This document shows, piece after piece, positions 8,554 through 15,971 of a DNA stretch of 64,000 nt. The notes beneath the pieces were generated by a model that saw nothing but the letters and a program-made list of their open reading frames with translations, ran no database searches and had not been told where the DNA came from. This DNA is from Streptomyces avermitilis MA-4680 = NBRC 14893 (lineage in GTDB: Bacteria > Actinomycetota > Actinomycetes > Streptomycetales > Streptomycetaceae): assembly GCF_000009765.2 (NCBI RefSeq), contig NC_003155.5, positions 5,270,001 to 5,334,000 of the forward strand, in the 5' to 3' direction. The first letter of the stretch is position 1. Every line of letters starts with the position of its first letter. A program made the position numbers and the translations under genes.

Positions 8554-9171
8554 TCACAGCGGGCGCAGGGCGGGTTCCTTCTGTACGGCTCCCAGGAGAC
8601 GGTCGAGCGCCAACTCCACGTCTTCCTTCCAGGAGAGCGTCGTCCGCAGTTCCAGCCTCAGCCGCGGGTAAGTCGGGTGCGGTCGTACCGTCTTGAAGCC
8701 CACCGCCAGCAGATGGTCCGCGGGCAGAACACACGCCGTCTCTTTCCAGTGGGCATCACCGAAGGCCTCGATCGCCTTGAAGCCCCGACGCAGCAAATCC
8801 TTGGCGACCGTCTGGACCATCACACGGCCCAGCCCCTGCCCTTGGTATCCCGGCATGATGAAGGCGGTCATGAGCTGAACCGCGTCGGGCGACACCGGGC
8901 TTGTGGGGAACGCCGTGGAGCGGGGGACATAGGCCGGGGGCGCGTACAGCACAAAGCCCACCGGGACGTCGTCCACGTAGACCACACGGCCGCAGGATCC
9001 CCAGTCCAGAAGGACTGCAGAGATCCACGCCTCCTTCTCCAGTGCGGACGTACCCGCCTTTACCGCGGCCTCGCCGCTGACGGGGTCCAATTCCCAGAAG
9101 ACACACGCGCGACAGCGCTTGGGAAGGTCCGGAAGGTTGTCCAGCGTGAGCGGTACGAGCCGGCGCCCCAT
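8554..9171 (-). CDS. GNAT-family N-acetyltransferase
   Basis: This 205-aa protein is of the acetyl-CoA-dependent GNAT superfamily; its substrate is unknown. The acetyl-CoA-binding motif A is clear (MPGYQGQGLGRVMVQTVAKD, with the Q/R-x-x-G-x-G signature), preceded by a beta-strand region (VGFVLYAPPAYVPRS). The gene is conserved next to parB in Streptomyces. The ATG at 9171 lies inside the preceding small ORF, 112 bp overlapping in another frame, with GGAAGCGAGGA upstream. It converges with trxA across a shared hairpin. Confidence 0.9.
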   Translation of the reverse strand: MGRRLVPLTLDNLPDLPKRCRACVFWELDPVSGEAAVKAGTSALEKEAWISAVLLDWGSCGRVVYVDDVPVGFVLYAPPAYVPRSTAFPTSPVSPDAVQLMTAFIMPGYQGQGLGRVMVQTVAKDLLRRGFKAIEAFGDAHWKETACVLPADHLLAVGFKTVRPHPTYPRLRLELRTTLSWKEDVELALDRLLGAVQKEPALRPL

Positions 9172-9317
9172 GAAGGCAGTTCCTCGCTTCCTTCGCCCGC
9201 AGCGTCGCGGGCGGCCGTCAGAGCGCTCCGCTCCCTGAGGAGGCTGCCGACGAAGCCGCCGACCGCCCCGAGGCCCAGGCCAGCGGTCACCAGTCCGGTA
9301 CGGCTCACGGTTCGCAT
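9060..9317 (-). CDS. Small membrane protein overlapping the GNAT gene start
   Basis: This is a possible 85-aa ORF starting MRTVSRTG with an N-terminal hydrophobic glycine-rich helix (LVTAGLGLGAVGGFVGSLL) and then an Arg/Ala/Ser-rich part. Support: GGGGAGG about 8 bases before the ATG, and strong G/C at codon third positions for roughly the first 48 codons. The last 37 codons overlap the acetyltransferase in another frame, where its constraint dominates. It may be translationally coupled to that gene. No family is recognised. The functional product may be shorter than the full ORF. Confidence 0.45.
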   Translation of the reverse strand: MRTVSRTGLVTAGLGLGAVGGFVGSLLRERSALTAARDAAGEGSEELPSWGAGSYRSRWTTFRTFPSAVARVSSGNWTPSAARPR

Positions 9318-9370
9318 GGCCCCCGCCTCCCCAATCACGGTGCCGTCAGGTGGATGCGCCATACCCGAAA

Positions 9371-9388
9371 GCATCGTATCCACGATGC
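9371..9388. promoter_or_regulatory. Inverted repeat upstream of the small membrane ORF
   Basis: GCATCGT-ATCC-ACGATGC, two perfect 7-bp arms 54-71 bp before the small ORF's ATG. This is a candidate operator or part of a promoter region; no regulator can be assigned. Confidence 0.35.
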
Positions 9389-9415
9389 GATTCCATCGAT
9401 ACCGTCTCAAAGCAA

Positions 9416-9458
9416 AGAGCGGACCGTGTTCCGGTACACACCGGACACGATCCGCTCT
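9416..9458 (-). terminator. Terminator hairpin downstream of parB
   Basis: AGAGCGGA/TCCGCTCT, CGTGT/ACACG and CCGG/CCGG stack into one long stem with one mismatch and one bulge around the loop TACACA. It begins 42 bp after the parB stop codon and probably ends the parAB transcript. Confidence 0.75.
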
Positions 9459-9500
9459 GGTGGTCGGCCGATAGGGAAAACCGTCCTGCCACCCGGCGAC

Positions 9501-10604
9501 TCAGCTCTCCGTCTCCTCGGAGTCGTCCTCCGAGAGAACCTGCTGAAGAACCGGCCCCTCACCGGGGGCGAGGGAGCTGAGGATGCGCTGCAGGTCGTCC
9601 ATCGAGGCGAACTCGACGACGATCTTCCCCTTCTTCTGGCCGAGGTCGACCTTCACCCGGGTTTCGAAGCGGTCCGAGAGCCGAGTCGCGAGTTCACTCA
9701 GCGCCGGGGAGAGCCGGGTACCGGCGCGCGGTCCCTTGGAGCGCGGAGCCGTCTGCGGACGCGATCCCATGAGGGTCACGATCTCCTCGACGGCCCGTAC
9801 CGAAAGTCCCTCGGCCACGATCCGGTGAGCCAGGCGGTCCTGCTCCTCGGAGTCCTCGACGGACAGAAGAGCCCGTGCATGCCCCGCCGACAGCACCCCG
9901 GCGGCGACCCGGCGCTGGACTGCGGGAGAGAGCTTCAACAGACGCAGGGTGTTGGAGACCTGCGGACGGGACCGGCCGATGCGGTCCGCCAGCTGGTCGT
10001 GCGTGCAGTTGAAGTCCTTGAGGAGCTGGTCGTAGGCGGCAGCCTCTTCCAGCGGGTTCAGCTGGGCACGGTGCAGGTTCTCCAGCAGCGCGTCCAGGAG
10101 GAGCTTCTCGTCATCGGTGGCCCGCACGATCGCCGGGATGGCATCCAGCCCCGCCTCACGGCAGGCCCGCCAGCGCCGCTCGCCCATGATGAGCTCGTAG
10201 CGCGCCGGACCCACCTGCCGTACGACGACGGGCTGCAGCAGGCCGACCTCCTTGATGGAGGTGACAAGCTCCGCGAGCGCATCCTCGTCGAAGACCTCAC
10301 GGGGCTGCCGTGAGTTCGGAGTGATGGCGTCGAGGGGCAGCTCGGCGAAGTGGGCGCCGACCGGCGCCGCGGGCGCCTCCCCGAATCCGTTCGATGACAG
10401 CTCGTCTGTTTCATGTGAAACAGGCGGGAGCGTAGCCACCTTCGCGGCCGCCACCCCTCGCTCCGCGGTCAGTACCGGCACCGCTGCCGGCGACGTGGAC
10501 CCACCACCGCTTGCCGCAGCAGGAACTGCCGCCTTCTCCCCTGTCGGGGCTGCCGGGATCAGTGCGCCGAGACCACGGCCCAACCCCCTCCGTCGCTCGC
10601 TCAC
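9501..10604 (-). CDS. parB: Chromosome-partitioning protein ParB
   Basis: ParB binds parS, spreads, and forms the origin-proximal segregation complex. The 367-aa product starts with the family N-terminal MSERRRGLGRGLGALIP (ParA-stimulating region), then a disordered linker of about 75 residues. The CTP-binding ParB/Srx-like domain follows (PLDAITPNSRQPREVFDE, GERRWRACREAGLDAIP), then the helix-turn-helix (LADRIGRSRPQVSNTLRLL) and a C-terminal dimerisation domain. It overlaps parA by 4 bp, indicating coupled translation. A one-mismatch parS variant lies within the linker-coding part. Confidence 0.97.
   Translation of the reverse strand: MSERRRGLGRGLGALIPAAPTGEKAAVPAAASGGGSTSPAAVPVLTAERGVAAAKVATLPPVSHETDELSSNGFGEAPAAPVGAHFAELPLDAITPNSRQPREVFDEDALAELVTSIKEVGLLQPVVVRQVGPARYELIMGERRWRACREAGLDAIPAIVRATDDEKLLLDALLENLHRAQLNPLEEAAAYDQLLKDFNCTHDQLADRIGRSRPQVSNTLRLLKLSPAVQRRVAAGVLSAGHARALLSVEDSEEQDRLAHRIVAEGLSVRAVEEIVTLMGSRPQTAPRSKGPRAGTRLSPALSELATRLSDRFETRVKVDLGQKKGKIVVEFASMDDLQRILSSLAPGEGPVLQQVLSEDDSEETES
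10408..10421. other. parS: parS variant inside parB
   Basis: GTTTCATGTGAAAC differs from the consensus parS by one central base (C to T). It lies in the parB linker coding sequence. Weaker ParB binding is expected but not shown. Confidence 0.7.
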
Positions 10605-11674
10605 TGGATCCCCTCCACCATGCTCTGTTCGTTCTCTGCGCCCAGGTGGGCATGCTGCGCGTCGTAGGCCACACCGACGCCGCGCAGTGCGATCTCTCGT
10701 GCCGCCTCAAGATACGAGAGGGCACCGCTCGATCCCGGATCGTAGGTCAGCACCGTCTGCCCGTAACTCGGCGCCTCCGAGATGCGGACCGAGCGCGGAA
10801 TGCTCGTCCGCAGCACCTCTTCGCCGAAGTGGCTGCGTACCTCGTCCGCGACCTGGGACGCGAGACGCGTCCGGCCGTCGTACATGGTGAGCAGGATGGT
10901 CGACACGTGCAGGTCGGGATTGAGGTGCCCCCGTACCAGGTCGACGTTGCGCAGCAGCTGGCCCAGGCCCTCCAATGCGTAGTACTCGCACTGGATCGGG
11001 ATAAGGACCTCCGCGCCGGCGACCAGCGCGTTGACGGTCAGCAGTCCGAGCGACGGCGGGCAGTCGATGAGGATGTAGTCCAGCGGCTGCTCGTACGCCT
11101 GGATCGCCCGCTCCAGCCGACTCTCTCGGGCCACCAGGGACACCAGCTCGATCTCCGCACCGGCGAGATCGATCGTGGCGGGGGCACAGAAGAGGCCTTC
11201 GACATCGGGGACCGGCTGGACGACTTCCGAGAGTGGCTTGCTGTCGATCAACACGTCGTAGATGGAAGGAACCTCGGCGTGGTGGTCGATTCCCAGCGCG
11301 GTGGAGGCATTGCCCTGAGGGTCGAGGTCGATCACCAGGACGCGTCCGCCATGCAGGGCAAGCGAAGCGGCAAGGTTGACCGTGGTCGTGGTCTTGCCCA
11401 CGCCGCCCTTCTGGTTGGCGACCACCATGACTCGGGTCTGCTCGGGCCGTGGCAGGCCCTCGCCGGCCCGGCCCAGTGCTTCCACCGCAAGTTGGGCAGC
11501 ACGACCGATGGGAGTGTCGTCCATCGGGGGCGGTGTTTCACGTGAAACATCCTCCCCCATCGACTCGGTACGGGGACCGGGGACCGGATCGGTCATCGGT
11601 CCCGCGATGTTGGCGTCGGACCGCAACGATTCACTCTCCTCGACTTCAGGCTCGCAATGAACAGAGCCTCCCAT
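10601..11674 (-). CDS. parA: Chromosome-partitioning ATPase ParA
   Basis: This Walker-type ATPase organises origin segregation with ParB, and in Streptomyces along aerial hyphae before sporulation. With the ATG at 11674 it has 357 aa: a disordered N-terminus of about 75 residues, then the deviant Walker A VANQKGGVGKTTTTVNLA, the switch IDLDPQGNAS, and the Walker B-like DYILIDCPPSLG. The frame stays open up to a GTG at 11884, which lies on a parS site. I preferred 11674 because the upstream GTG has no ribosome site, but the ATG has only a weak one, so the start is unsettled. The stop overlaps parB by 4 bp. Confidence 0.93.
   Translation of the reverse strand: MGGSVHCEPEVEESESLRSDANIAGPMTDPVPGPRTESMGEDVSRETPPPMDDTPIGRAAQLAVEALGRAGEGLPRPEQTRVMVVANQKGGVGKTTTTVNLAASLALHGGRVLVIDLDPQGNASTALGIDHHAEVPSIYDVLIDSKPLSEVVQPVPDVEGLFCAPATIDLAGAEIELVSLVARESRLERAIQAYEQPLDYILIDCPPSLGLLTVNALVAGAEVLIPIQCEYYALEGLGQLLRNVDLVRGHLNPDLHVSTILLTMYDGRTRLASQVADEVRSHFGEEVLRTSIPRSVRISEAPSYGQTVLTYDPGSSGALSYLEAAREIALRGVGVAYDAQHAHLGAENEQSMVEGIQ
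11535..11548. other. parS: parS centromere site (inside parA)
   Basis: GTTTCACGTGAAAC, a perfect consensus match within the region encoding the disordered N-terminus of ParA, where it is read as VSRET. Confidence 0.95.
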
Positions 11675-11975
11675 GCCTTCGGGGTCGTGAACCAGCGAGG
11701 CCCGTTGTTCTGTGGAGAAATCCACCTCTGTGGACAACTCCGTGCCCTCCACGGGTGACAAAGTCCCGCCGGAAGCGGAGTCTTCTCCGAGAGATCCGAG
11801 GGGCTTGCGGTCGCGGGGTTCGGCCGCGGCCCGACCTCGACTGATGATGCCGTGCAGCAATGAGCGACGTTTCACGTGAAACACGATGCACAGCGCTCAC
11901 GGCCGAACCCTGGCGACACTCCGGCATGCGTAGGTTTGGCAGCTTGTGTGGAGTACGTCTCGTCGTCAGGACGGA
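11675..11975 (-). promoter_or_regulatory. parAB upstream region with parS and DnaA boxes
   Basis: A 301-bp stretch between the rsmG stop and the preferred parA start. It holds one perfect parS (11869-11882), a perfect DnaA box TGTGGACAA at 11729-11737, and a near-match TGTGGAGAA at 11711-11719. The parA frame is open through most of it, so part could be coding. Promoters for parAB are expected here, but no convincing -35/-10 pair was identified by eye. Confidence 0.5.
11869..11882. other. parS: parS centromere site (parA upstream region)
   Basis: GTTTCACGTGAAAC, a perfect match about 195 bp upstream of the preferred parA start. It lies where parAB promoter elements are expected, so ParB bound here might also affect parAB transcription (inference). 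Confidence 0.95.
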
Positions 11976-12692
11976 TCAGCGCCGTCGACGCGTCCGTCCT
12001 GTCCGTGCCGCCTTGGCTCGCTTCGCTGCGAAGCGCACACCACCGGGGCTCTCCCCGACCTCGACACGCACCACGGTTGACAGCGGATCCACGACACCCT
12101 CACCCACATGCAGTACGGACGTCTCCACGGCGCCGAGCTTGCTCAGAGCCGTGGCGGCGCTCTTCAGCTCCTCCTCCGCCGTGTCGCCCTTGAGGGCAAG
12201 CATCTCTCCGTACGGACGCAGCAGCGGGATGCCCCAGGTGGCCAGGCGATCCAGCGGAGCCACGGCACGCGCGGTCACGACATGGACGGGGGGAATCTTG
12301 CCCATGACCTCCTCGGCGCGGCCACGGATGACCGTCACGTGGTCGAGGCCCAGGAGCTCCACGACCTCGGTGAGGAAGTTCGTACGACGCAGCAGGGGTT
12401 CGAGCAGCGTGATCTTGAGGTCCTCCCGGACGAGCGCCAGTGGAATGCCGGGCAGCCCGGCGCCGGAGCCCACGTCGCACACCGTCACGCCTTCGGGCAC
12501 GACCTCGGAGAGCACCGCGCAGTTCAGCAGGTGCCTCTCCCACAGCCGGGGCACCTCGCGAGGGCCGATCAGGCCGCGCTGCACTCCCGCCTCGGCCAGC
12601 AGCTCCGCGTACCGGACCGCGTCCGCGAACCGATCACCGAATACCTCGCGTGCCTGCTCGGGCGCAGGGGGAAGCTCCGCTGCCTCCGTCAC
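11976..12692 (-). CDS. rsmG: 16S rRNA (guanine527-N7)-methyltransferase
   Basis: RsmG (GidB) methylates G527 of 16S rRNA using S-adenosylmethionine; loss gives low-level streptomycin resistance in many bacteria. The SAM-binding glycine motif is plain (VCDVGSGAGLPGIPLALV), as is the N-terminal PREVPRLWERHLLNC segment. GTG 12692 gives 238 aa with GGAAGGA upstream; an in-frame ATG at 12716 would add eight residues. The C-terminus is basic (KAARTGRTRRRR). It sits between jag and parA, the usual actinobacterial order. Confidence 0.94.
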   Translation of the reverse strand: MTEAAELPPAPEQAREVFGDRFADAVRYAELLAEAGVQRGLIGPREVPRLWERHLLNCAVLSEVVPEGVTVCDVGSGAGLPGIPLALVREDLKITLLEPLLRRTNFLTEVVELLGLDHVTVIRGRAEEVMGKIPPVHVVTARAVAPLDRLATWGIPLLRPYGEMLALKGDTAEEELKSAATALSKLGAVETSVLHVGEGVVDPLSTVVRVEVGESPGGVRFAAKRAKAARTGRTRRRR

Positions 12693-12805
12693 GGGGACCG
12701 TCCTTCCGTACCGCATAAGCGCACTGAGCGCTGACCACCAGGACTATCAGGAACCATCAGCTGCCCGGGTTCCACGGCTTCGGGGACTACCAGGCTGACA
12801 AACTT

Positions 12806-12834
12806 CGGCCCCGCCTGCGCAACAGACGGGGCCG
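12806..12834 (-). terminator. Hairpin between jag and rsmG
   Basis: CGGCCCCG and CGGGGCCG form an 8-bp GC stem with a 13-base loop, 20 bp after the jag stop codon. No T-tract is present. It may end or attenuate the rpmH-rnpA-yidD-yidC-jag transcript before rsmG. Confidence 0.5.
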
Positions 12835-12853
12835 GAGGAACGTACGTACCGAA

Positions 12854-13366
12854 TCAGGCGGGAAGCACGACGACGAAGCGCTGCGGCTCCTCGCCCTCGG
12901 ACTCGCTCCGCAGCCCCGCGGCCTTGACCGCGTCGTGGACCACCTTGCGCTCGAAGGGCGTCATCGGCTTCAGCTTCACGGGCTCGCCAGAGCTCTTGAC
13001 CTCGGCCGCGGCCTTGGCGCCGAGCTCCGAGAGCTCCTCGCGCTTCTTGGCGCGGTAGCCCGCGATGTCCAGCATCAGACGGCTGCGGTCGCCGGTCTCC
13101 CGGTTCACGGCAAGGCGCGTGAGCTCCTGGAGCGCCTCCAGCACCTCACCGTCCCGGCCGACCAGCTTCTGCAGGTCACGGCCGCCGGTGTCACTGATGA
13201 TCGAGACAGCGGCACGGTCGGCCTCGACGTCCATGTCGATGTCGCCGTCGAGGTCGGCGATGTCCAGCAGACCCTCGAGGTAGTCCGCCGCGATCTCGCC
13301 TTCCTGCTCCAGGCGGGTCAGGGTGTCGCCACCCTCGGTGGCGGCGGAGGTGGTGCCTTCCGTCAC
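12854..13366 (-). CDS. jag: Jag/KhpB-type KH-R3H RNA-binding protein
   Basis: The 170-aa protein has an acidic N-terminus, a type II KH domain (ISDTGGRDLQKLVGRDGEVL, then LTRLAVNRETGDRSRLMLDI) at about 50-115, and an R3H domain (LKPMTPFERKVVHDAVKAA, ending RFVVVLPA). It lacks the long Jag-N domain of firmicute homologues. It is encoded 15 bp after yidC, a near-universal pairing. It probably binds small or structured RNAs and, in other Gram-positive bacteria, the homologue influences cell elongation. The role in this organism is inferred. Confidence 0.92.
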   Translation of the reverse strand: MTEGTTSAATEGGDTLTRLEQEGEIAADYLEGLLDIADLDGDIDMDVEADRAAVSIISDTGGRDLQKLVGRDGEVLEALQELTRLAVNRETGDRSRLMLDIAGYRAKKREELSELGAKAAAEVKSSGEPVKLKPMTPFERKVVHDAVKAAGLRSESEGEEPQRFVVVLPA

Positions 13367-13381
13367 GGGATGGACTCCTTC

Positions 13382-14668
13382 TTACTTCTTGGACGGGGAC
13401 TTGGGCCGCTGCGGACCCTTGCGCTGTCCGGACTGGGCCTTGCTGCGGGTACCGGTGCTGGGCTTGTTTGCGCCGCCGGCCGGCTTGGCGGCGGGCTTGG
13501 CGTCGTCCGGTTCATCGGACTTGCTCAGCGACAAAGGGGTGCTCTTCGGCTCGGACTCGCCGGCGGCCTTCGCGCTGCCCGACTGGCGCTGGGACTTGCT
13601 CTGCCGCTTGGGCTGCTGCCGCCGGGGAGCGCCACCGGTCGTCTGCGTACCGTCCTCGGTCTCGGCGACGGCGGTAGCCTCGCCCTTCCCGATGGTGCCG
13701 TCGGACTGGGCCGCCAGGCCCGCCTTGGTCAGAGCGTTGATGAACTTGCGCTCGAACTCGTTGCGGTCGCGCCCCTTGGCGACGATCGCCTTGACGACGG
13801 CCCTCTGGCCGCGGCTGCGGGTCTTGCCGTGGTGCAGGACGTGCTTCTGCAGACGCTCCAGGAACGCGGCCTGGGCCTTGGAGCCCGGAGTCGGGTTGTT
13901 GCGGATGACGTACATCTGCTGGCCCATGGTCCACACGTTGGTGGTCAGCCAGTAGACGAGGACACCGACCGGGAAGTTGATGCCGAAGATGGCGAACATG
14001 ACCGGGAAGACGTACATCAGCATCTTCTGCTGCTGCATGAACGGCGTCTTCACCGTGGTGTCGACGTTCTTCGTCATCAGCTGGCGCTGCGTGTAGAACT
14101 GCGACGCCGACATCAGGACGATCATGATCGCGGTGACGACCCGGACGTCCATCAGGGTGGCGCCGAGCTGAGTGACCTTGTCCGCGCTGTCGGTGAACTT
14201 CGCCGCGAGCGGGGCGCCGAAGATGTGCGCCTTACGGGCGCTCGCCAGCAGCTGATCGTCGATGACGCCGATCGTCTTGCCGGTCGCGATGCCGTTGAGC
14301 ACGTGGTAGAGGGCGAAGAAGAACGGGGACTGCGCCAGGATGGGAAGGCACGAGGAGAGCGGGTTGGTACCCGACTCCTTGTACAGCTTCATCATCTCTT
14401 CGGACTGGCGCTGCTTGTCGTTCTTGTAGCGCTCCTGGATCTTCTTCATCTCGGGCTGCAGGGTCTGCATGGCCCGGGTCGCCTTGATCTGCTTCACGAA
14501 GAGCGGGATCAGGCAGATGCGGATCAGGATCACCAGGGACACGATGGACAGGCCCCAGGCCCAGCCCGTGTCGGCACCGAAGACCTTCCCGTACACCGAG
14601 TGGAACTGGACGATGACCCAGGAAACGGGAATCGTGATGAAGCTGAAGAGGCTGGCAATCGTGTCCAC
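13382..14668 (-). CDS. yidC: Membrane protein insertase YidC/Oxa1
   Basis: YidC inserts and folds proteins in the cytoplasmic membrane, alone or with SecYEG. This is the short Gram-positive form with the first helix near the N-terminus (ASLFSFITIPVSWVIVQF). Conserved Oxa1 segments follow, including the cytoplasmic basic loop (QTLQPEMKKIQERYKNDKQR) and LSSCLPILAQSPFFFALYHV. A long Lys/Arg/Ser/Pro-rich cytoplasmic tail of about 130 residues, unlike enterobacterial YidC, may contact ribosomes. It is encoded 3 bp after yidD in the rpmH operon. Confidence 0.96.
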   Translation of the reverse strand: MDTIASLFSFITIPVSWVIVQFHSVYGKVFGADTGWAWGLSIVSLVILIRICLIPLFVKQIKATRAMQTLQPEMKKIQERYKNDKQRQSEEMMKLYKESGTNPLSSCLPILAQSPFFFALYHVLNGIATGKTIGVIDDQLLASARKAHIFGAPLAAKFTDSADKVTQLGATLMDVRVVTAIMIVLMSASQFYTQRQLMTKNVDTTVKTPFMQQQKMLMYVFPVMFAIFGINFPVGVLVYWLTTNVWTMGQQMYVIRNNPTPGSKAQAAFLERLQKHVLHHGKTRSRGQRAVVKAIVAKGRDRNEFERKFINALTKAGLAAQSDGTIGKGEATAVAETEDGTQTTGGAPRRQQPKRQSKSQRQSGSAKAAGESEPKSTPLSLSKSDEPDDAKPAAKPAGGANKPSTGTRSKAQSGQRKGPQRPKSPSKK

Positions 14669-14671
14669 TAA

Positions 14672-15025
14672 TCATGCTCCTTGGACATGGGACGGGGTCT
14701 CTGCGGCCGGGCTCGAGGGAATGTGCCCCTCGATGGCCGGTTCGGCGGCGGAGGGCCCGCCCTTGCGTGCGCGCCAGGCGTTACGCAGCATTTCGTGCCA
14801 CCGCGGACGCTTGCGCGGCGGAACATGGTCCACACCGCCCAGCGACCACGGATTGCACCGCAGGATGCGCCAGGCGGTGAGTGCCGTTCCCTTGATCGCA
14901 CCGTGCCGGTCGATGGCCTGGTACCCGTAGTGGGAGCACGACGGGTAGTACTTGCACACCGGCCCGAGCAACGGGCTGATGGTCCACTGGTACAGCTTGA
15001 TCAGCGCCAGCAGCGGGTACTTCAT
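14672..15025 (-). CDS. yidD: Membrane protein insertion efficiency factor YidD
   Basis: The 117-aa small amphipathic protein carries the full YidD signature: LIKLYQWTISPLLGP, then CKYYPSCSHYGYQAI with three conserved cysteines, then WRILRCNPWSLGGVDHVP. It assists YidC-dependent insertion. The C-terminal 45 residues (basic, then Ala/Pro/Glu-rich) extend beyond the core family. The ATG overlaps the rnpA stop by 4 bp. Confidence 0.96.
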   Translation of the reverse strand: MKYPLLALIKLYQWTISPLLGPVCKYYPSCSHYGYQAIDRHGAIKGTALTAWRILRCNPWSLGGVDHVPPRKRPRWHEMLRNAWRARKGGPSAAEPAIEGHIPSSPAAETPSHVQGA

Positions 15026-15393
15026 CGCGCGCCCCCTCCCAGCAGCCGCTGAAGGGCGGCATCCAGGTCTTGGGCCAGCTGTGCATGGTCGGCGTCACCC
15101 GCACCGGGCAGCGCTCGTACGACTACCAGGCTACCGGGGGGCAACAGGGCCACTCGGTCACGCATCAGGTGGCGAAGCCGGCGCTTCACCTTGTTGCGTA
15201 CGACCGCGCCACCCACTGCTTTGCTGACGACGAAACCCGCACGCGTCGGGGGAGCGCTCTCCCCAGGCGCGTGCGGGTCCGTTGCACCGCTACGTAGATG
15301 GACGACGAGAAGCGGGCGTCCGGCCCGGCGTCCTCGGCGTACCGCGGTCGCGAAGTCCTCGCGCCGCCTCAGCCGATTCTCGGTAGGCAGCAC
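15022..15393 (-). CDS. rnpA: Ribonuclease P protein component
   Basis: RnpA is the 123-aa protein cofactor of RNase P, which trims 5' leaders of tRNA precursors. The family start LPTENRLRRREDFATAVRRG and the conserved RNA-binding block VGGAVVRNKVKRRLRHLMRD (RNR motif) are present. It is 18 bp downstream of rpmH and overlaps yidD by 4 bp. Confidence 0.96.
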   Translation of the reverse strand: MLPTENRLRRREDFATAVRRGRRAGRPLLVVHLRSGATDPHAPGESAPPTRAGFVVSKAVGGAVVRNKVKRRLRHLMRDRVALLPPGSLVVVRALPGAGDADHAQLAQDLDAALQRLLGGGAR

Positions 15394-15411
15394 GTCATGA
15401 CCTGATCGGGA

Positions 15412-15549
15412 TCAGGCGGACAGGCTGGCGCGACCCTTGCCACGGCGGGACGCGAGAATCGCGCGGCCGGCACGGGTGCGCATACGCAGCCGGAAGCCGT
15501 GGGTCTTCGCGCGACGACGGTTGTTCGGCTGGAAGGTGCGCTTGCTCAC
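15412..15549 (-). CDS. rpmH: 50S ribosomal protein L34
   Basis: The 45-aa basic ribosomal protein begins with a GTG and the invariant SKRTFQPNNRRRAKTHGFR, followed by MRTRAGRAILASRRGKGRAS. It is the first gene of the leftward operon divergent from dnaA, the ancestral bacterial origin arrangement. A GGAGCCCCCGA stretch precedes the start. Confidence 0.98.
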   Translation of the reverse strand: MSKRTFQPNNRRRAKTHGFRLRMRTRAGRAILASRRGKGRASLSA

Positions 15550-15971
15550 TCGGGGGCTCCAGAGAAAATTGGTAGTTGCGGGGTGCCGTCTTGGCTGTCA
15601 CCGTGCGCCCACGAGTAGCTCGCTTACGCCCGAGTGCACCGCTTCCCGATCACCGGTAAGTGCCCTGGTAGGAGCACTAGCAAGTGATCTATGCCCATCG
15701 GAGGCAGGCGGCAGCAGCCATCGACAACTCGACCTGGTCACGGTACGCGGGGCTACGCCATCCGGTCAAACCAGTGGTCACTGGGGGACACTATCCACAG
15801 GCTGGGGACAACAACTTGAACCCTACCGGTCGCCCTGACTACCGTGGCTGAACTCCGATTCGTTCCCTTCCCCCCGACCCAGCTGTTTCGTTCCAGACCG
15901 CCCCACCCGAGTTACATCCCGACTAGTCCCAGAACCACACGTTCGTGGGACCCCGTGAGAGAGCGTGCCCT
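15550..15971. promoter_or_regulatory. rpmH-dnaA divergent promoter region
   Basis: This 422-bp non-coding gap separates rpmH (-) and dnaA (+). A candidate dnaA promoter is TTGAAC at 15816-15821, 18 bases, then TACCGT at 15840-15845. Just upstream lie two DnaA-box-like 9-mers, CTATCCACA at 15791-15799 and TGGGGACAA at 15803-15811, consistent with DnaA autoregulation. The leftward rpmH promoter must also be here but was not resolved by eye. Confidence 0.55.
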
